Assembly (NCBI RefSeq): GCF_050487225.1
Contig: NZ_JBKQGY010000003.1
Span: forward strand, 620,001 to 684,000
Direction: 5' to 3'
DNA length: 64,000 bases
Source: Paenalcaligenes sp050487225
Lineage (GTDB): Bacteria; Pseudomonadota; Gammaproteobacteria; Burkholderiales; Burkholderiaceae_B
In this document: positions 17,141-26,050 of the stretch, piece by piece
How the letters are laid out: each line of letters begins with the position of its first letter
Position numbering within the stretch: the stretch's first letter is position 1
Translations under genes and position numbers: made by a program
The notes under the pieces: model-generated
Database searches by the model: none
Told to the model about the DNA's origin: nothing
Seen by the model: the letters and a program-made list of their open reading frames with translations, nothing else

Positions 17141-18577
17141 ATGAAGAAAGACCTCATGACCACAGCTGCTGGCGCCCCCGTCAGCCATAACAATGATTCC
17201 ATGACGGCTGGCCCGCGTGGACCAGTCTTGATGCAGGACACGTGGTTGTTGGAAAAGCTGGCGCACTTTAATCGTGAACGTATCCCTGAACGTGTAGTAC
17301 ACGCCAAAGGCGCAGGTGCTTTTGGTACTTTTACCGCCACACACGACATTAGCCAGTACTCCTGTGCCAATGTGTTCAAAAAAGGGCAGCAAACCTCTGT
17401 ATTGGCCAGATTCTCTACTGTCGCTGGTGAGGCTGGTGCAGCAGATGCCGAGCGTGACGTACGTGGTTTTTCGCTGAAGTTTTACACTGAGGAAGGTAAC
17501 TGGGACATGGTGGGCAACAACACCCCGGTGTTCTTTATCCGTGATCCTCTGAAGTTCCCTGACTTTATCCACACCCAAAAACGTGATCCACAAACCCACC
17601 TGCGTAGCATGACAAATGCCTGGGATTTCTGGTCACTGAACCCCGAATCACTGCACCAAGTCACCATTTTGATGAGTGACCGTGGTCTACCTAAAAACTT
17701 CCGCCAAATTCACGGCTTTGGTTCCCATACCTACAGCCTGATCAACGCCGAGGGAAAACGCCATTGGGTGAAGTTTCACTTCAAATCCATGCAAGGCATT
17801 GAGAACTACACCAATGCAGAAGCCAGCAAGCTGGTAGGTGAAGACCGTGAAAGCGCTATACGCGACCTGTACGAGCACATTGATGCCGGTGACTTCCCAC
17901 GTTGGGCACTGCGCATTCAGGTGATGACAGAAGAACAAGCACTGAACTACCACCTCAACCCCTTTGATCTGACTAAAGTGTGGCCACATGGCGACTTCCC
18001 GCTGATCGATGTGGGTGTGTTGGAACTGAACCGTAACCCAGACAACTACTTTGCCCAAATTGAGCAAGCTGCCTTTACACCTGGCAACGTGGTTCCTGGT
18101 ATTGGTTACTCTCCAGACCGTATGCTGCAAGGTAGATTGTTTGCCTACGGCGATACCCAGCGCTACCGCTTGGGGATCAACCACAACCAGATCCCTGTGA
18201 ATGCGCCTAAATGCCCATTCCACAATAGCTACCACCGTGATGGTGCTATGCGTGTAGACGACAACCAAGGCAACAAACCTAACTACGAGCCTAACAGCGC
18301 CGGTACATGGAAAGAGTCCTCTTACCAAGAACCGCCTCTGGCCTTGGATGGTAAAGCTGCTGACCACTGGAGCCATCGCGTAGACAGTGATTACTACTCA
18401 CAACCGGGTGACCTGTTCCGTTTGATGAGCCCAGATCAACAGCAACAACTGTTTGATAACGTTGCTGCTGCCATGGCTGGTGTACCTCAGTTCATCATCG
18501 ACAGACAGCTAGAACACTTCCATCAAGCTGACCCTGCGTATGCAGAAGGTGTGCGTAAGGCCTTAGCAAAAGCCTAA
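17141..18577 (+). CDS. katA: Monofunctional haem catalase
   Basis: A 478-residue small-subunit (clade 3-like) catalase that dismutates hydrogen peroxide. The distal His is H54 in ERVVHAKGAGAFG, the distal Asn lies in WDMVGNNTPVFF (126/127), and the proximal Tyr is in RLFAYGDTQRYR; all are present. There is no signal peptide, so it is cytoplasmic. AGGAG lies eight bases before the ATG. It has its own terminator. The neighbouring L-lactate dehydrogenase is a flavin enzyme, but no shared regulation is visible. Confidence 0.97.
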   Translation: MKKDLMTTAAGAPVSHNNDSMTAGPRGPVLMQDTWLLEKLAHFNRERIPERVVHAKGAGAFGTFTATHDISQYSCANVFKKGQQTSVLARFSTVAGEAGAADAERDVRGFSLKFYTEEGNWDMVGNNTPVFFIRDPLKFPDFIHTQKRDPQTHLRSMTNAWDFWSLNPESLHQVTILMSDRGLPKNFRQIHGFGSHTYSLINAEGKRHWVKFHFKSMQGIENYTNAEASKLVGEDRESAIRDLYEHIDAGDFPRWALRIQVMTEEQALNYHLNPFDLTKVWPHGDFPLIDVGVLELNRNPDNYFAQIEQAAFTPGNVVPGIGYSPDRMLQGRLFAYGDTQRYRLGINHNQIPVNAPKCPFHNSYHRDGAMRVDDNQGNKPNYEPNSAGTWKESSYQEPPLALDGKAADHWSHRVDSDYYSQPGDLFRLMSPDQQQQLFDNVAAAMAGVPQFIIDRQLEHFHQADPAYAEGVRKALAKA

Positions 18578-18590
18578 TCGCTACCCACTA

Positions 18591-18628
18591 AGAAACCGGA
18601 ACAGCGCTTATGCTGCTCCGGTTTCTTT
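18591..18628 (+). terminator. Rho-independent terminator after katA
   Basis: Arms AGAAACCGGAACAGC and GCTGCTCCGGTTTCT with a six-base loop, then TT, starting 13 bases after the katA stop. Confidence 0.85.
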
Positions 18629-18725
18629 ATGGCTGTGTATAACGTAATGACTGTACTCGCTCACACCGTCATACCTTGTTTGCCACCGCTTTTACACTCA
18701 AACGAAAGTGACTACATCCCCAAAG

Positions 18726-18760
18726 CATTAAGCCCCACGTGCAATACGTGGGGCTTAATG
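18726..18760 (-). terminator. Hairpin terminator after the lactate permease gene
   Basis: A perfect 15-base stem, CATTAAGCCCCACGT (18726-18740) and ACGTGGGGCTTAATG (18746-18760), with a five-base loop. The T tract on the minus strand is short. It lies about 33 bases past the permease stop. Confidence 0.7.
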
Positions 18761-18793
18761 TCGCCATATGGATGGCTAAATGGGCAAGGCGGG

Positions 18794-20560
18794 TTATGCG
18801 TTTGCTACTTTCAAAGCTTTGCCTTTGTTGCTGGACAGAATTCCGAAGAATGCGACCAACCATACCAAGGCGGCAATCCACCAGCCCATGCTGCCTGTAA
18901 TCAGAGCCTGACCAATCAGACCAGCCTGAATACAATAGTAGGCCATTGGGATCAATGTTTTACGAACGATCTCACCTTCACGGTTCATCATCCCTACCAC
19001 CGCACCCGCTGCAACCACGTTGTGTACACAAATCATGTTACCGGCTGCACCACCAACGGCCTGCAACGCTACCACAATGGCTGATGCATCAATACCCAGA
19101 CCAATGTGCTGTGCTGTGGAAAACTGGAAGTACGAGAACATCATGTTACTAACAGTGTTAGAACCAGCAATAAACGCCCCCAAGCTACCTACCCATGGAG
19201 CAACGTTAGGCCAGCTGTGACCAGCCAAACCAGCCGCACCCTGAGCCAATACCAATGGCATGCTGTTTAGTGAACCATCTGCCGCTGCAGAGTTAATAAA
19301 CACTTGCACCATAGGCACTGCCAACAACAGAGCAGGGGCCGCGTCTAGCATGGTGATACCAGAGTTCTTAATACCGCGACCAAACTGTTGCATGTTCATT
19401 TTGAAGATGGCAATACACAGCAAGGACACTACGATCAGGATAAAACCTGGTGAGAACAAGAACTGGGCAGAGCTAGAAATCTTTGTACCAAACAGGTTAG
19501 CAAAAGTGATGGTGGCATCAGGGCCAGTCAGCGCACTTTTTACAGCTGGAATAGTACGAGTAATGATCAAGAAAGCGACAACCAATACGTAAGGCGAGAA
19601 CGCACGCAATACGGAGAATTTTTTGGCCGTAGGATCATCATCTACAGTACGCAGCGTACCCAACCATTTCTCTTCCCATGAATCACGAGGAGGGAAATCA
19701 AAGGTGGTTTTAGGAATCAAGAAACCTTTTTTCGCGGCAGGCACCACAATCGCCAAACCAATCAGCGCACCCAACATAGATGGGAACTCAGGTCCCAAGA
19801 TAGTCGCGATGAAGTAGTACGGCACGGTGAACGCAATACCAGCGAACAACGCAAATTTCCATGCGCCCAAACCTTCACGGAAGGATTGCTTCGCACCAAA
19901 GAAACGTGTCAGCAAACCACACAGAATCAGAGGAATCACAAAGCCTGTCAGAGCATGCACCAACGCCACGTTATCCACGATCTGCTGCAAGTACTCCAGA
20001 GGCGTACTAGGAGAGATCAGAGCGGCCACATCGGCTTTGTTATCAATACCGGAGCGCACACCCACCAACATAGGCGTACCCACAGCACCGAACGATACTG
20101 GCGTGGACTGAATAATCAGTACAGACATCACCGCAGCCATGGCAGGGAAACCCAACGCCAAGAGCAATGGAGCTCCTACCGCTGATGGTGTACCGAAACC
20201 TGAAGAGCCCTCAATCAAAGAGCCAAACAACCACGCCACAATAATGACTTGTATGCGGCGGTCAGGGGAGACGTCAGTAAAACCTTGGCGTATGGCTTGT
20301 AAAGCGCCACTTTCTTTCAAGGTGTTCAGCAGCAAAATCGCGCCAAACACGATAAAGAGCAAGGTAATGGCCGTAATCAACCCATGAACAGTCGCCGCCG
20401 CAACCACGGTACCTTGGGCATTCCACACAAACAATGCCAGCAGCGCAGTAACGACGTATGCAACTCCCATGGAGAATTTTGCAGAGCGTTCTAGTACAAC
20501 CATCAACAAGAACACTACAGCAATTGGAGCCAACGCCAGTAGCATGTAGAAAGAACTCAT
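18794..20560 (-). CDS. lldP: L-lactate permease (LctP/LldP family)
   Basis: A 588-residue inner-membrane lactate/proton symporter with about 12-14 hydrophobic helices. Family motifs are clear: LFGSLIEGSSGFGTPSAVGA near residue 115, TPVSFGAVGTPMLVG near 155, and GSNTVSNMMFSYFQ, with AVGGAAGNMICVHNVVAA towards the C-terminus. It is transcribed away from lldR-lldD, and the shared spacer holds two copies of a probable LldR operator, so uptake and oxidation of lactate should be induced together. Confidence 0.94.
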   Translation of the reverse strand: MSSFYMLLALAPIAVVFLLMVVLERSAKFSMGVAYVVTALLALFVWNAQGTVVAAATVHGLITAITLLFIVFGAILLLNTLKESGALQAIRQGFTDVSPDRRIQVIIVAWLFGSLIEGSSGFGTPSAVGAPLLLALGFPAMAAVMSVLIIQSTPVSFGAVGTPMLVGVRSGIDNKADVAALISPSTPLEYLQQIVDNVALVHALTGFVIPLILCGLLTRFFGAKQSFREGLGAWKFALFAGIAFTVPYYFIATILGPEFPSMLGALIGLAIVVPAAKKGFLIPKTTFDFPPRDSWEEKWLGTLRTVDDDPTAKKFSVLRAFSPYVLVVAFLIITRTIPAVKSALTGPDATITFANLFGTKISSSAQFLFSPGFILIVVSLLCIAIFKMNMQQFGRGIKNSGITMLDAAPALLLAVPMVQVFINSAAADGSLNSMPLVLAQGAAGLAGHSWPNVAPWVGSLGAFIAGSNTVSNMMFSYFQFSTAQHIGLGIDASAIVVALQAVGGAAGNMICVHNVVAAGAVVGMMNREGEIVRKTLIPMAYYCIQAGLIGQALITGSMGWWIAALVWLVAFFGILSSNKGKALKVANA

Positions 20561-20678
20561 AGTTAATACTCTTCTGAAGAATCGGCAAGCACGTAATGGT
20601 GGGTTTTTCTTTGCCTACATCCATCCCACTCTACGACCACTCACTTACCTAGCTAAAAAATAAACATCCTGAATCATA

Positions 20679-20763
20679 TTGGTAATACCACTTTACACGA
20701 AACCCGTATTTACCCTTGTAGGGATACAAAAATCCGTACAAACGTTATAATCTGGTAATACCA
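20679..20763. promoter_or_regulatory. Twin LldR-type operators between lldP and lldR
   Basis: The palindrome TGGTAATACCA occurs at 20680-20690 and again, identically, at 20753-20763, 73 bases apart. TGGT-N3-ACCA is the known style of site for FadR-subfamily GntR regulators such as LldR. The 73-base spacing, about seven helical turns, would suit looping over the divergent promoters. Confidence 0.75.
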
Positions 20764-20808
20764 AAATCAATTAAATACGCCACATTTCTACTATCCTGGG
20801 CCCACAAG

Positions 20809-21579
20809 ATGTCCACTCCCTTACGCCTGTCTGACCAGATAGCACAACAAATACAACAACTGATATGTGACCAACAATTAAAGCCAGGCGAGCGTTTGCC
20901 CGCTGAACGTGTATTAGCAGCACAGTTAAATGTGTCTCGCCCCCCCGTTCGCGAAGCCATACGTACGCTGGCCAGCCAAGGTCTATTAGCAACCCGTCCA
21001 GGGGGCGGTACCTTCGTGCTGTCACCCATACAAGATTGGCCAGAAAAAAACTTATTGCCCTTGGCGCAATTGGTCGTGGCTGACCCAGCCTATAACTACG
21101 ACATGCTGGAAGCCCGTCACGCACTAGAAAGCAGTACCGCGTGGTATGCCGCCTTACGTGCTACCGACCAAGATAAAGACAACATACAGCGCTGTTTTGA
21201 CATCATGGTGAATTACCAGCAGCAAGGTGATGCCGAGCAATCCTCGCGCGCCGATGCGCGCTTCCACATGTCTATCGCCGAAGCCTCACACAACATTGTG
21301 CTCATACAGTTCATGCGAGGGCTCTTTGATGTACTGCTATCGGTGGTCAGTCAAAGCCGCAACACCATGTTCCAAAGTTCGCAGCCTAATGTGCTCAAAA
21401 TGTTGACGCATCAACACGAAACCCTGATGAATGCCATCTTGGCGGGTGATCCAGAACAAGCTAAACACGCCATCAGCCAACATCTGCATTACGTACAGGA
21501 CACCATACGCGAGAACGACGACAACCATGCTCGTCGCCAACGCTTAACCCGTTTCTCTCTTCCGGACCCGCTACTATGA
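20809..21579 (+). CDS. lldR: FadR-type GntR regulator of lactate use
   Basis: A 256-residue DNA-binding repressor/activator. The winged helix-turn-helix (residues 5-75) contains GERLPAERVLAAQLNVSRPPVREAIRTLASQGLL. The all-helical FCD ligand domain (about 95-230) has the metal/ligand residues in the expected places (DARFHMSIAEASHN and HQHETLMNAI). By context the ligand is L-lactate. Its stop overlaps the lldD start (ATGA). The true start could be a few codons different, but MSTPLRLSDQIAQQI fits the family. Confidence 0.92.
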   Translation: MSTPLRLSDQIAQQIQQLICDQQLKPGERLPAERVLAAQLNVSRPPVREAIRTLASQGLLATRPGGGTFVLSPIQDWPEKNLLPLAQLVVADPAYNYDMLEARHALESSTAWYAALRATDQDKDNIQRCFDIMVNYQQQGDAEQSSRADARFHMSIAEASHNIVLIQFMRGLFDVLLSVVSQSRNTMFQSSQPNVLKMLTHQHETLMNAILAGDPEQAKHAISQHLHYVQDTIRENDDNHARRQRLTRFSLPDPLL

Positions 21580-22724
21580 TTATTTCTGCTGCTACCGACT
21601 ACAGAGAAGCCGCTAAAAAACGGCTCCCCCCTTTTTTGTTTCACTATGCCGATGGTGGTGCATACGCGGAACACACATTGCGTCGTAACGTAGAAGACTT
21701 GTCTGATGTTGCCCTGCGCCAGCGGGTACTCAAAGACATGTCTAATCTAGACTTGAGTACCGAGTTGTTTGGTGAGTCACTGTCCATGCCTGTGGTGCTC
21801 GCCCCCGTAGGGTTAACGGGCATGTTTGCCCGACGTGGTGAGGTACAAGCCGCCCGCGCCGCCGACGCCCACGGTATTCCCTTTACCCTATCTACGGTAT
21901 CGGTTTGCCCTATTGAGGAAGTCACCCCAGCAATTAACCGCCCTATGTGGTTTCAGTTGTATGTGCTGCGCGATCGTGGTTTCATGAAAAACGCCTTAGA
22001 GCGCGCCCAAGCGGCTGGCTGCAGCACCTTGGTATTCACGGTAGATATGCCTGTACCGGGTGCACGTTACCGCGATGCGCACTCAGGTATGAGTGGCCCC
22101 AATGCCGCCATGCGTCGTTACTGGCAAGCCGTTACTCACCCTCAGTGGTCGTGGGATGTGGGCCTAAACGGTAAACCCCATGATCTGGGTAACGTCTCTG
22201 CTTACTTAGGTAAGAAGATTGGCCTAGAAGATTACATAGGTTGGTTAGGCAATAACTTTGATCCTTCCATTTCCTGGAAAGACCTAGAGTGGATTCGTGA
22301 TTTCTGGAAAGGCCCCATGATCATCAAAGGCATTCTGGATCCTGATGATGCTCGTGATGCGGTACGCTTTGGTGCCGACGGTATTGTGGTGTCTAACCAC
22401 GGTGGCCGTCAGTTGGATGGCGTGTTGTCATCGGCCCGTGCATTGCCGGCTATTGCAGATGCCGTTAAAGGCGACCTCAAAATTCTGGCCGACTCGGGTA
22501 TCCGTACTGGGCTAGATGTAGTGCGTATGATGGCACTGGGTGCTGATGCTGTGATGATTGGCCGTGCATTCTTGTACGCACTGTCTACTGCTGGTGAGGC
22601 TGGAGTACGCAACCTGCTGCAATTGATAGAAAAAGAAATGCGCGTGGCCATGACGCTGACCAGCACACGTAGCATTGCTGATATCTCTGCCAACATGCTA
22701 GTACAGGCTGGCGCACAACAGTAA
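21576..22724 (+). CDS. lldD: FMN-dependent L-lactate dehydrogenase
   Basis: A 382-residue flavoprotein of the 2-hydroxyacid oxidase family, peripheral on the inner membrane, that oxidises L-lactate to pyruvate and feeds the quinone pool. Visible: DYREAAKKRLPPFLFHYADGGA at the start, APVGLTGMF, the substrate/FMN strand MWFQLYVLRDR, and the catalytic His in VVSNHGGRQLDG, followed by DSGIRTGLDVVRMMALGADAVMIGRAFLY. Co-transcribed with lldR. Confidence 0.95.
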   Translation: MIISAATDYREAAKKRLPPFLFHYADGGAYAEHTLRRNVEDLSDVALRQRVLKDMSNLDLSTELFGESLSMPVVLAPVGLTGMFARRGEVQAARAADAHGIPFTLSTVSVCPIEEVTPAINRPMWFQLYVLRDRGFMKNALERAQAAGCSTLVFTVDMPVPGARYRDAHSGMSGPNAAMRRYWQAVTHPQWSWDVGLNGKPHDLGNVSAYLGKKIGLEDYIGWLGNNFDPSISWKDLEWIRDFWKGPMIIKGILDPDDARDAVRFGADGIVVSNHGGRQLDGVLSSARALPAIADAVKGDLKILADSGIRTGLDVVRMMALGADAVMIGRAFLYALSTAGEAGVRNLLQLIEKEMRVAMTLTSTRSIADISANMLVQAGAQQ

Positions 22725-22810
22725 CCACATCCTTGCCCCCATCCTGCATACAGTGATGGGGGCGGGTGGCTTACAATAACGATGTTTTCAGCCGTTTTTG
22801 TGTGCCACTT

Positions 22811-24190
22811 ATGTCCTATACCTCCCATTCCCCCATTGTTGCTATCGCCACAGCTCCTGGCCGAGGCGGCATAGGTGTTATTCGTGTATCTGGCCCACAA
22901 TTGCGTGCCTTTACGCAAGCACTGCTAAACACCGAACTTAAACCCCGTCATGCGCATTACATTCCCTTCAACGATGCAGAAGGGCAAAGCATAGACGAGG
23001 GCATTGCACTGTTCTTCTCCGCCCCCAACTCGTACACCGGCGAAGATGTACTTGAACTACAAGGCCACGGCGGCCCAGCCGTATTACGCCGCGTACTAGA
23101 GCGTTGCTTAGAAGTAGGTAAAGAGTTCGGTTTACGCTTAGCAGAACCCGGTGAGTTCACCCAACGCGCATTTTTAAATGATCGTATGGACTTAGCCCAA
23201 GCCGAAGCGGTGGCTGACCTCATCAACGCTTCCTCTAGTGCTGCAGCCAAAAGTGCAATGGCATCATTGTCGGGGGCATTTTCACAGCATGTGAACGAGC
23301 TGGCCGATAAGCTCGTGCATCTACGTATGCTGGTAGAAGCCACCTTAGACTTCCCCGAAGAAGAAATAGACTTCTTAGAAAAATACCAAGCGGCAGCCCA
23401 GTTGCAAGGCATACAACAAACGCTGCATGACCTGATGCGCCAAGCCAAACAAGGCATGGTCTTACGTGATGGCTTGCACGTCGTGTTAGCAGGGCAGCCC
23501 AACGTAGGTAAATCCAGTTTGCTGAATGCACTGGCAGGCGATGACATCGCTATCGTGACCGACATTGCTGGCACCACCCGCGATCGCGTCACCCAACTGA
23601 TCCACCTAGACGGCGTACCCATTCATATCGTGGATACCGCAGGCCTACGTGAAACGGAAGATACCGTAGAGAGCATTGGTATTGAGCGTAGCTGGGCTGA
23701 GATCGCCAAAGCGAACGTGATCTTGCACCTACACGATGCCAGACAGCCCAACGATCAGCTCGATGATGCCATCACCGCACGCTTGCCTACTGACGTACCT
23801 ATCTTGAACGTCTACAACAAGTGCGATCTGTTAGACGACACGGCCTCTGCGGCGTTGCCAGCACATAACCCACAAGCCCGCACCTTGCATATCTCGGCCA
23901 AGAAAGGGCAGGGCTTAGATAACCTACGTAGCGCATTGCTAGACATAGCAGGGTGGACAGGGGGCGGCGAGTCCCCATGGTTAGCACGAGAACGCCATCT
24001 ACGTGCACTGGAAAACAGCAACGAGCACTTGAGCATTGCTGCACAGCACGCGTCTCACAGCGATCAGGTATTGGATTTGTTTGCCGAAGAACTGCGCTTA
24101 GCCCATGAGTCGCTAAGCTCTATTACTGGTGAGTTCACTAGCGACGACTTACTGGGCGAAATTTTTTCTAGCTTCTGTATTGGTAAGTAA
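22811..24190 (+). CDS. mnmE: tRNA uridine-5-carboxymethylaminomethyl modification GTPase
   Basis: A 459-residue GTPase that, with MnmG, modifies the wobble uridine of several tRNAs. An N-terminal folate-binding domain (TIATAPGRGGIGVIRVSG-like start) and a helical domain enclose the G domain: G1 GQPNVGKSSLLNALAG, G2 GTTRD, G3 DTAG, G4 NKCD. The protein ends in the catalytic CIGK. The ATG at 22811 is used; an in-frame upstream start (22766) has no family support. Its partner mnmG lies 8 kb downstream, across the probable origin. Confidence 0.97.
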   Translation: MSYTSHSPIVAIATAPGRGGIGVIRVSGPQLRAFTQALLNTELKPRHAHYIPFNDAEGQSIDEGIALFFSAPNSYTGEDVLELQGHGGPAVLRRVLERCLEVGKEFGLRLAEPGEFTQRAFLNDRMDLAQAEAVADLINASSSAAAKSAMASLSGAFSQHVNELADKLVHLRMLVEATLDFPEEEIDFLEKYQAAAQLQGIQQTLHDLMRQAKQGMVLRDGLHVVLAGQPNVGKSSLLNALAGDDIAIVTDIAGTTRDRVTQLIHLDGVPIHIVDTAGLRETEDTVESIGIERSWAEIAKANVILHLHDARQPNDQLDDAITARLPTDVPILNVYNKCDLLDDTASAALPAHNPQARTLHISAKKGQGLDNLRSALLDIAGWTGGGESPWLARERHLRALENSNEHLSIAAQHASHSDQVLDLFAEELRLAHESLSSITGEFTSDDLLGEIFSSFCIGK

Positions 24191-24205
24191 TACACGCAGC
24201 AAAAA

Positions 24206-24232
24206 GCACATACCCTACAGTAGAGTATGTGC
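24206..24232 (+). terminator. Hairpin after mnmE
   Basis: Stem GCACATAC (24206-24213) and GTATGTGC (24225-24232), extended inside by CTA/TAG. No strong T tract follows, so termination efficiency is uncertain. Confidence 0.5.
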
Positions 24233-24276
24233 ACTACCATTTCATTTTGACTTTTTAGATAGCGTAGGTGTTTTCA

Positions 24277-24675
24277 ATGCTAGATATACAGTATCTACGT
24301 GACCACTACTCTGTTAATTCGCCTGCGTCGCTAGAACACATACAGTTTGCTGAGTCGCGCTCTACCATTAGCTTCCCTCAAGCCTATATAGACCTACTCT
24401 TGGTGAGTAATGGCTTACGCTCAGAGGGTTGTTTAACTCTGCACGAAATAGAGGCACTTACTGCGAGAAACGCAGATTATGACGTAGCGGAATACATGCC
24501 GGGTTATTTCATGATTGGCGATGACAGCGGTGGCCAAGCCATTTTGCTCAATGAAAACGGGGAAGTATTTGAAGTAGGAATGGGGGTAATGAGCATAGAT
24601 TTTTTAGAAAAATCCGCAGAGTCCCTTGAAGACCTACTCATTACTCAAGAAGGGCTAACCTTAGGGGAACGTTAG
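24277..24675 (+). CDS. SMI1/KNR4 (SUKH) family protein
   Basis: A small acidic protein of 132 residues. The SUKH pattern is visible: FPQAYIDLLLVSNGLRSEG early, then PGYFMIGDDSGGQAILLNENG and a C-terminal acidic helix. Many SUKH proteins are immunity factors for toxins of contact-dependent or type VI systems, but no toxin gene lies next to it here, so it is an orphan. The ATG at 24277 is chosen with AGGTG upstream; a GTG three codons earlier is possible. Confidence 0.7.
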   Translation: MLDIQYLRDHYSVNSPASLEHIQFAESRSTISFPQAYIDLLLVSNGLRSEGCLTLHEIEALTARNADYDVAEYMPGYFMIGDDSGGQAILLNENGEVFEVGMGVMSIDFLEKSAESLEDLLITQEGLTLGER

Positions 24676-24718
24676 CGCATAGAAGGCTACACCCTACCCC
24701 TATCACCAAGGTAATTAT

Positions 24719-24934
24719 TTAGCGCCCTTTACCTGTACAACGCAACACAGCACCTACCAACATCAATCCGCCCCCAGTCCCGTACAGCGGAAACCAACGC
24801 GCCCACCAGTTAGTCGAAAATAATTCTTCGCCTCGCAGCGTATCTGCTGTCACGCTGCTATATATATTCAGGCCCAACGTAATCACCACCAAAATCAAAC
24901 CTATGAGTAGTAGTTGAGTGGATACTTTAGACAT
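24719..24934 (-). CDS. Small two-helix membrane protein, unknown
   Basis: A 71-residue frame starting MSKVSTQLLLIGLIL at 24934. It has two hydrophobic segments (about 6-26 and 49-65) around a polar, Trp-rich loop (FSTNWWARWFPLYG). I do not recognise the family. The ribosome site is weak, and an upstream extension to 24997 looks spurious. The hydrophobic pattern and the good Gly/Leu composition argue that it is real, with moderate confidence. Confidence 0.45.
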   Translation of the reverse strand: MSKVSTQLLLIGLILVVITLGLNIYSSVTADTLRGEELFSTNWWARWFPLYGTGGGLMLVGAVLRCTGKGR

Positions 24935-25307
24935 GGCGGGCTCTGCATCAAAAAGTAAGAAGGGGACGTTGACGTGAATTCTAACAGCACACCACAACGA
25001 TAACCGTCGTTTTGAGTTGTACAGAGTCAGGGATAGACACTACGGGTATGGACATACTCTAGTCATAGCAAAAATCGTCGCAACTCTAAAACTGCTTTTC
25101 CTACGCTAAAATTACGCTTTTTCCGCCTAACATCGCTAATTTGTAACGCTTTGTCTGTTTATAGCCGCGTTTTTCCTAAATCCTACACAGCTGTGTCCTA
25201 GCTGAAATTTACTTTGTCTAAGCGTATCACCCCATAACCACTGTAACACCTTGCAAAGAGCGTCTGCAGTACATAATGCATGAAGCTTGACGCTGTGTAG
25301 ACAGATC
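24935..25307. other. Intergenic stretch without a recognised gene
   Basis: About 370 bases that are AT-rich and contain no open frame with a credible ribosome site or domain. A 71-codon minus-strand frame (25136-25351) runs into the tRNA-unit terminator and tRNA relic and is not called. Confidence 0.5.
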
Positions 25308-25329
25308 AAAAAACGCACCCATAGGTGCG
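25308..25329 (-). terminator. Rho-independent terminator of the tRNA-like unit
   Basis: On the minus strand, stem CGCACC/GGTGCG (25314-25319, 25324-25329) with a four-base loop, followed by six T (25308-25313). It begins only six bases after the 3' end of the tRNA-like sequence. Confidence 0.8.
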
Positions 25330-25335
25330 GAATAG

Positions 25336-25410
25336 TAGTAGGTGATGCCACATTTGAACTGATGGCTGCAACCTAGAGATGACAACGCTTTACCGCTGGG
25401 CTAATCGCTT
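25336..25410 (-). pseudogene. Decayed tRNA gene (tRNA-like relic)
   Basis: A 75-base minus-strand sequence that folds only imperfectly as a tRNA. The acceptor arms AAGCGAT and ATCACCT pair at five of seven positions. The D arm (GCCC..AAGC) has two mismatches, where GCTC..GAGC is expected. The anticodon loop ATCTCTA would read CTC, on a poor stem. The T loop is TTCAAAT but lacks the invariant C61 (G instead), and the end is ACTA in place of ACCA. A -35/-10 pair (TTGGAA, 18 bases, TATGTT) lies upstream and a terminator directly downstream, so an entire tRNA transcription unit seems preserved around a dead gene. The 3' acceptor ATCACCT recalls tRNA-Val, but identity is uncertain. Confidence 0.45.
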
Positions 25411-25506
25411 ATGGGGTGTAACCCTAACATAGTTTTTCAGCTTGTAAAGTTCCAAAATTTTTTAGTGTGCTAGGATTTCTTATGTCAATCCATTCAGGAG
25501 AACCCT

Positions 25507-26049
25507 ATGTCCGCCATTGCTCATGATGATGTTCTGGCATTTTGGTCGGAAAACGCAGATCACTGGTTTAATAAAAGTACAGAGTTTGACCGTGAATTTC
25601 ACCACCATTGCCAAGCCCTACACTGGCAAGCGGCTCGTCGCGAATTGGAAAGCTGGATTCAATATGATGACAGCGGTTTAGCGTTACTGATCTTGCTGGA
25701 CCAATTTCCACGCAACTGTTTTAGAGAAAGTGGTCACATGTATGCCACTGATAGCTTAGCCCGTCACTACGCTAGACTACTAATAGAACGAAAAGGTGAC
25801 CTCACCTTGCCACAAGAATTACGAGTGTTCTGTTATCTGCCCTTTACGCACTCTGAAAGTCTAGAAGATCAAAATCTAGCTGTGCGCCTAAACGAACGAG
25901 GAAAAACTGGTGAAGGGTTGAAATTTGCTCACCACCATCGTGAGATTGTTCAACGTTTTGGCCGCTTTCCTCATCGAAACAAGATTCTGGGTCGAGACTC
26001 TACCCCCGAAGAAGTAGAGTACATAAAAGAAGGTGGGTTTAGCGGGTAA
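25507..26049 (+). CDS. DUF924 family protein
   Basis: A 180-residue soluble protein of the DUF924 (YmdB-unrelated, TPR-like) family. Typical strings are VLAFWSENADHWFNKSTEFDREF at the start, LALLILLDQFPRNCFRES in the middle, LPFTHSESLEDQ, and a C-terminal FPHRNKILGRDSTPEE. The family is widespread and uncharacterised. AGGAG lies eight bases before the ATG. Its stop codon is one base from the stop of the convergent MFS gene. Confidence 0.85.
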   Translation: MSAIAHDDVLAFWSENADHWFNKSTEFDREFHHHCQALHWQAARRELESWIQYDDSGLALLILLDQFPRNCFRESGHMYATDSLARHYARLLIERKGDLTLPQELRVFCYLPFTHSESLEDQNLAVRLNERGKTGEGLKFAHHHREIVQRFGRFPHRNKILGRDSTPEEVEYIKEGGFSG

Positions 26050-26050
26050 A

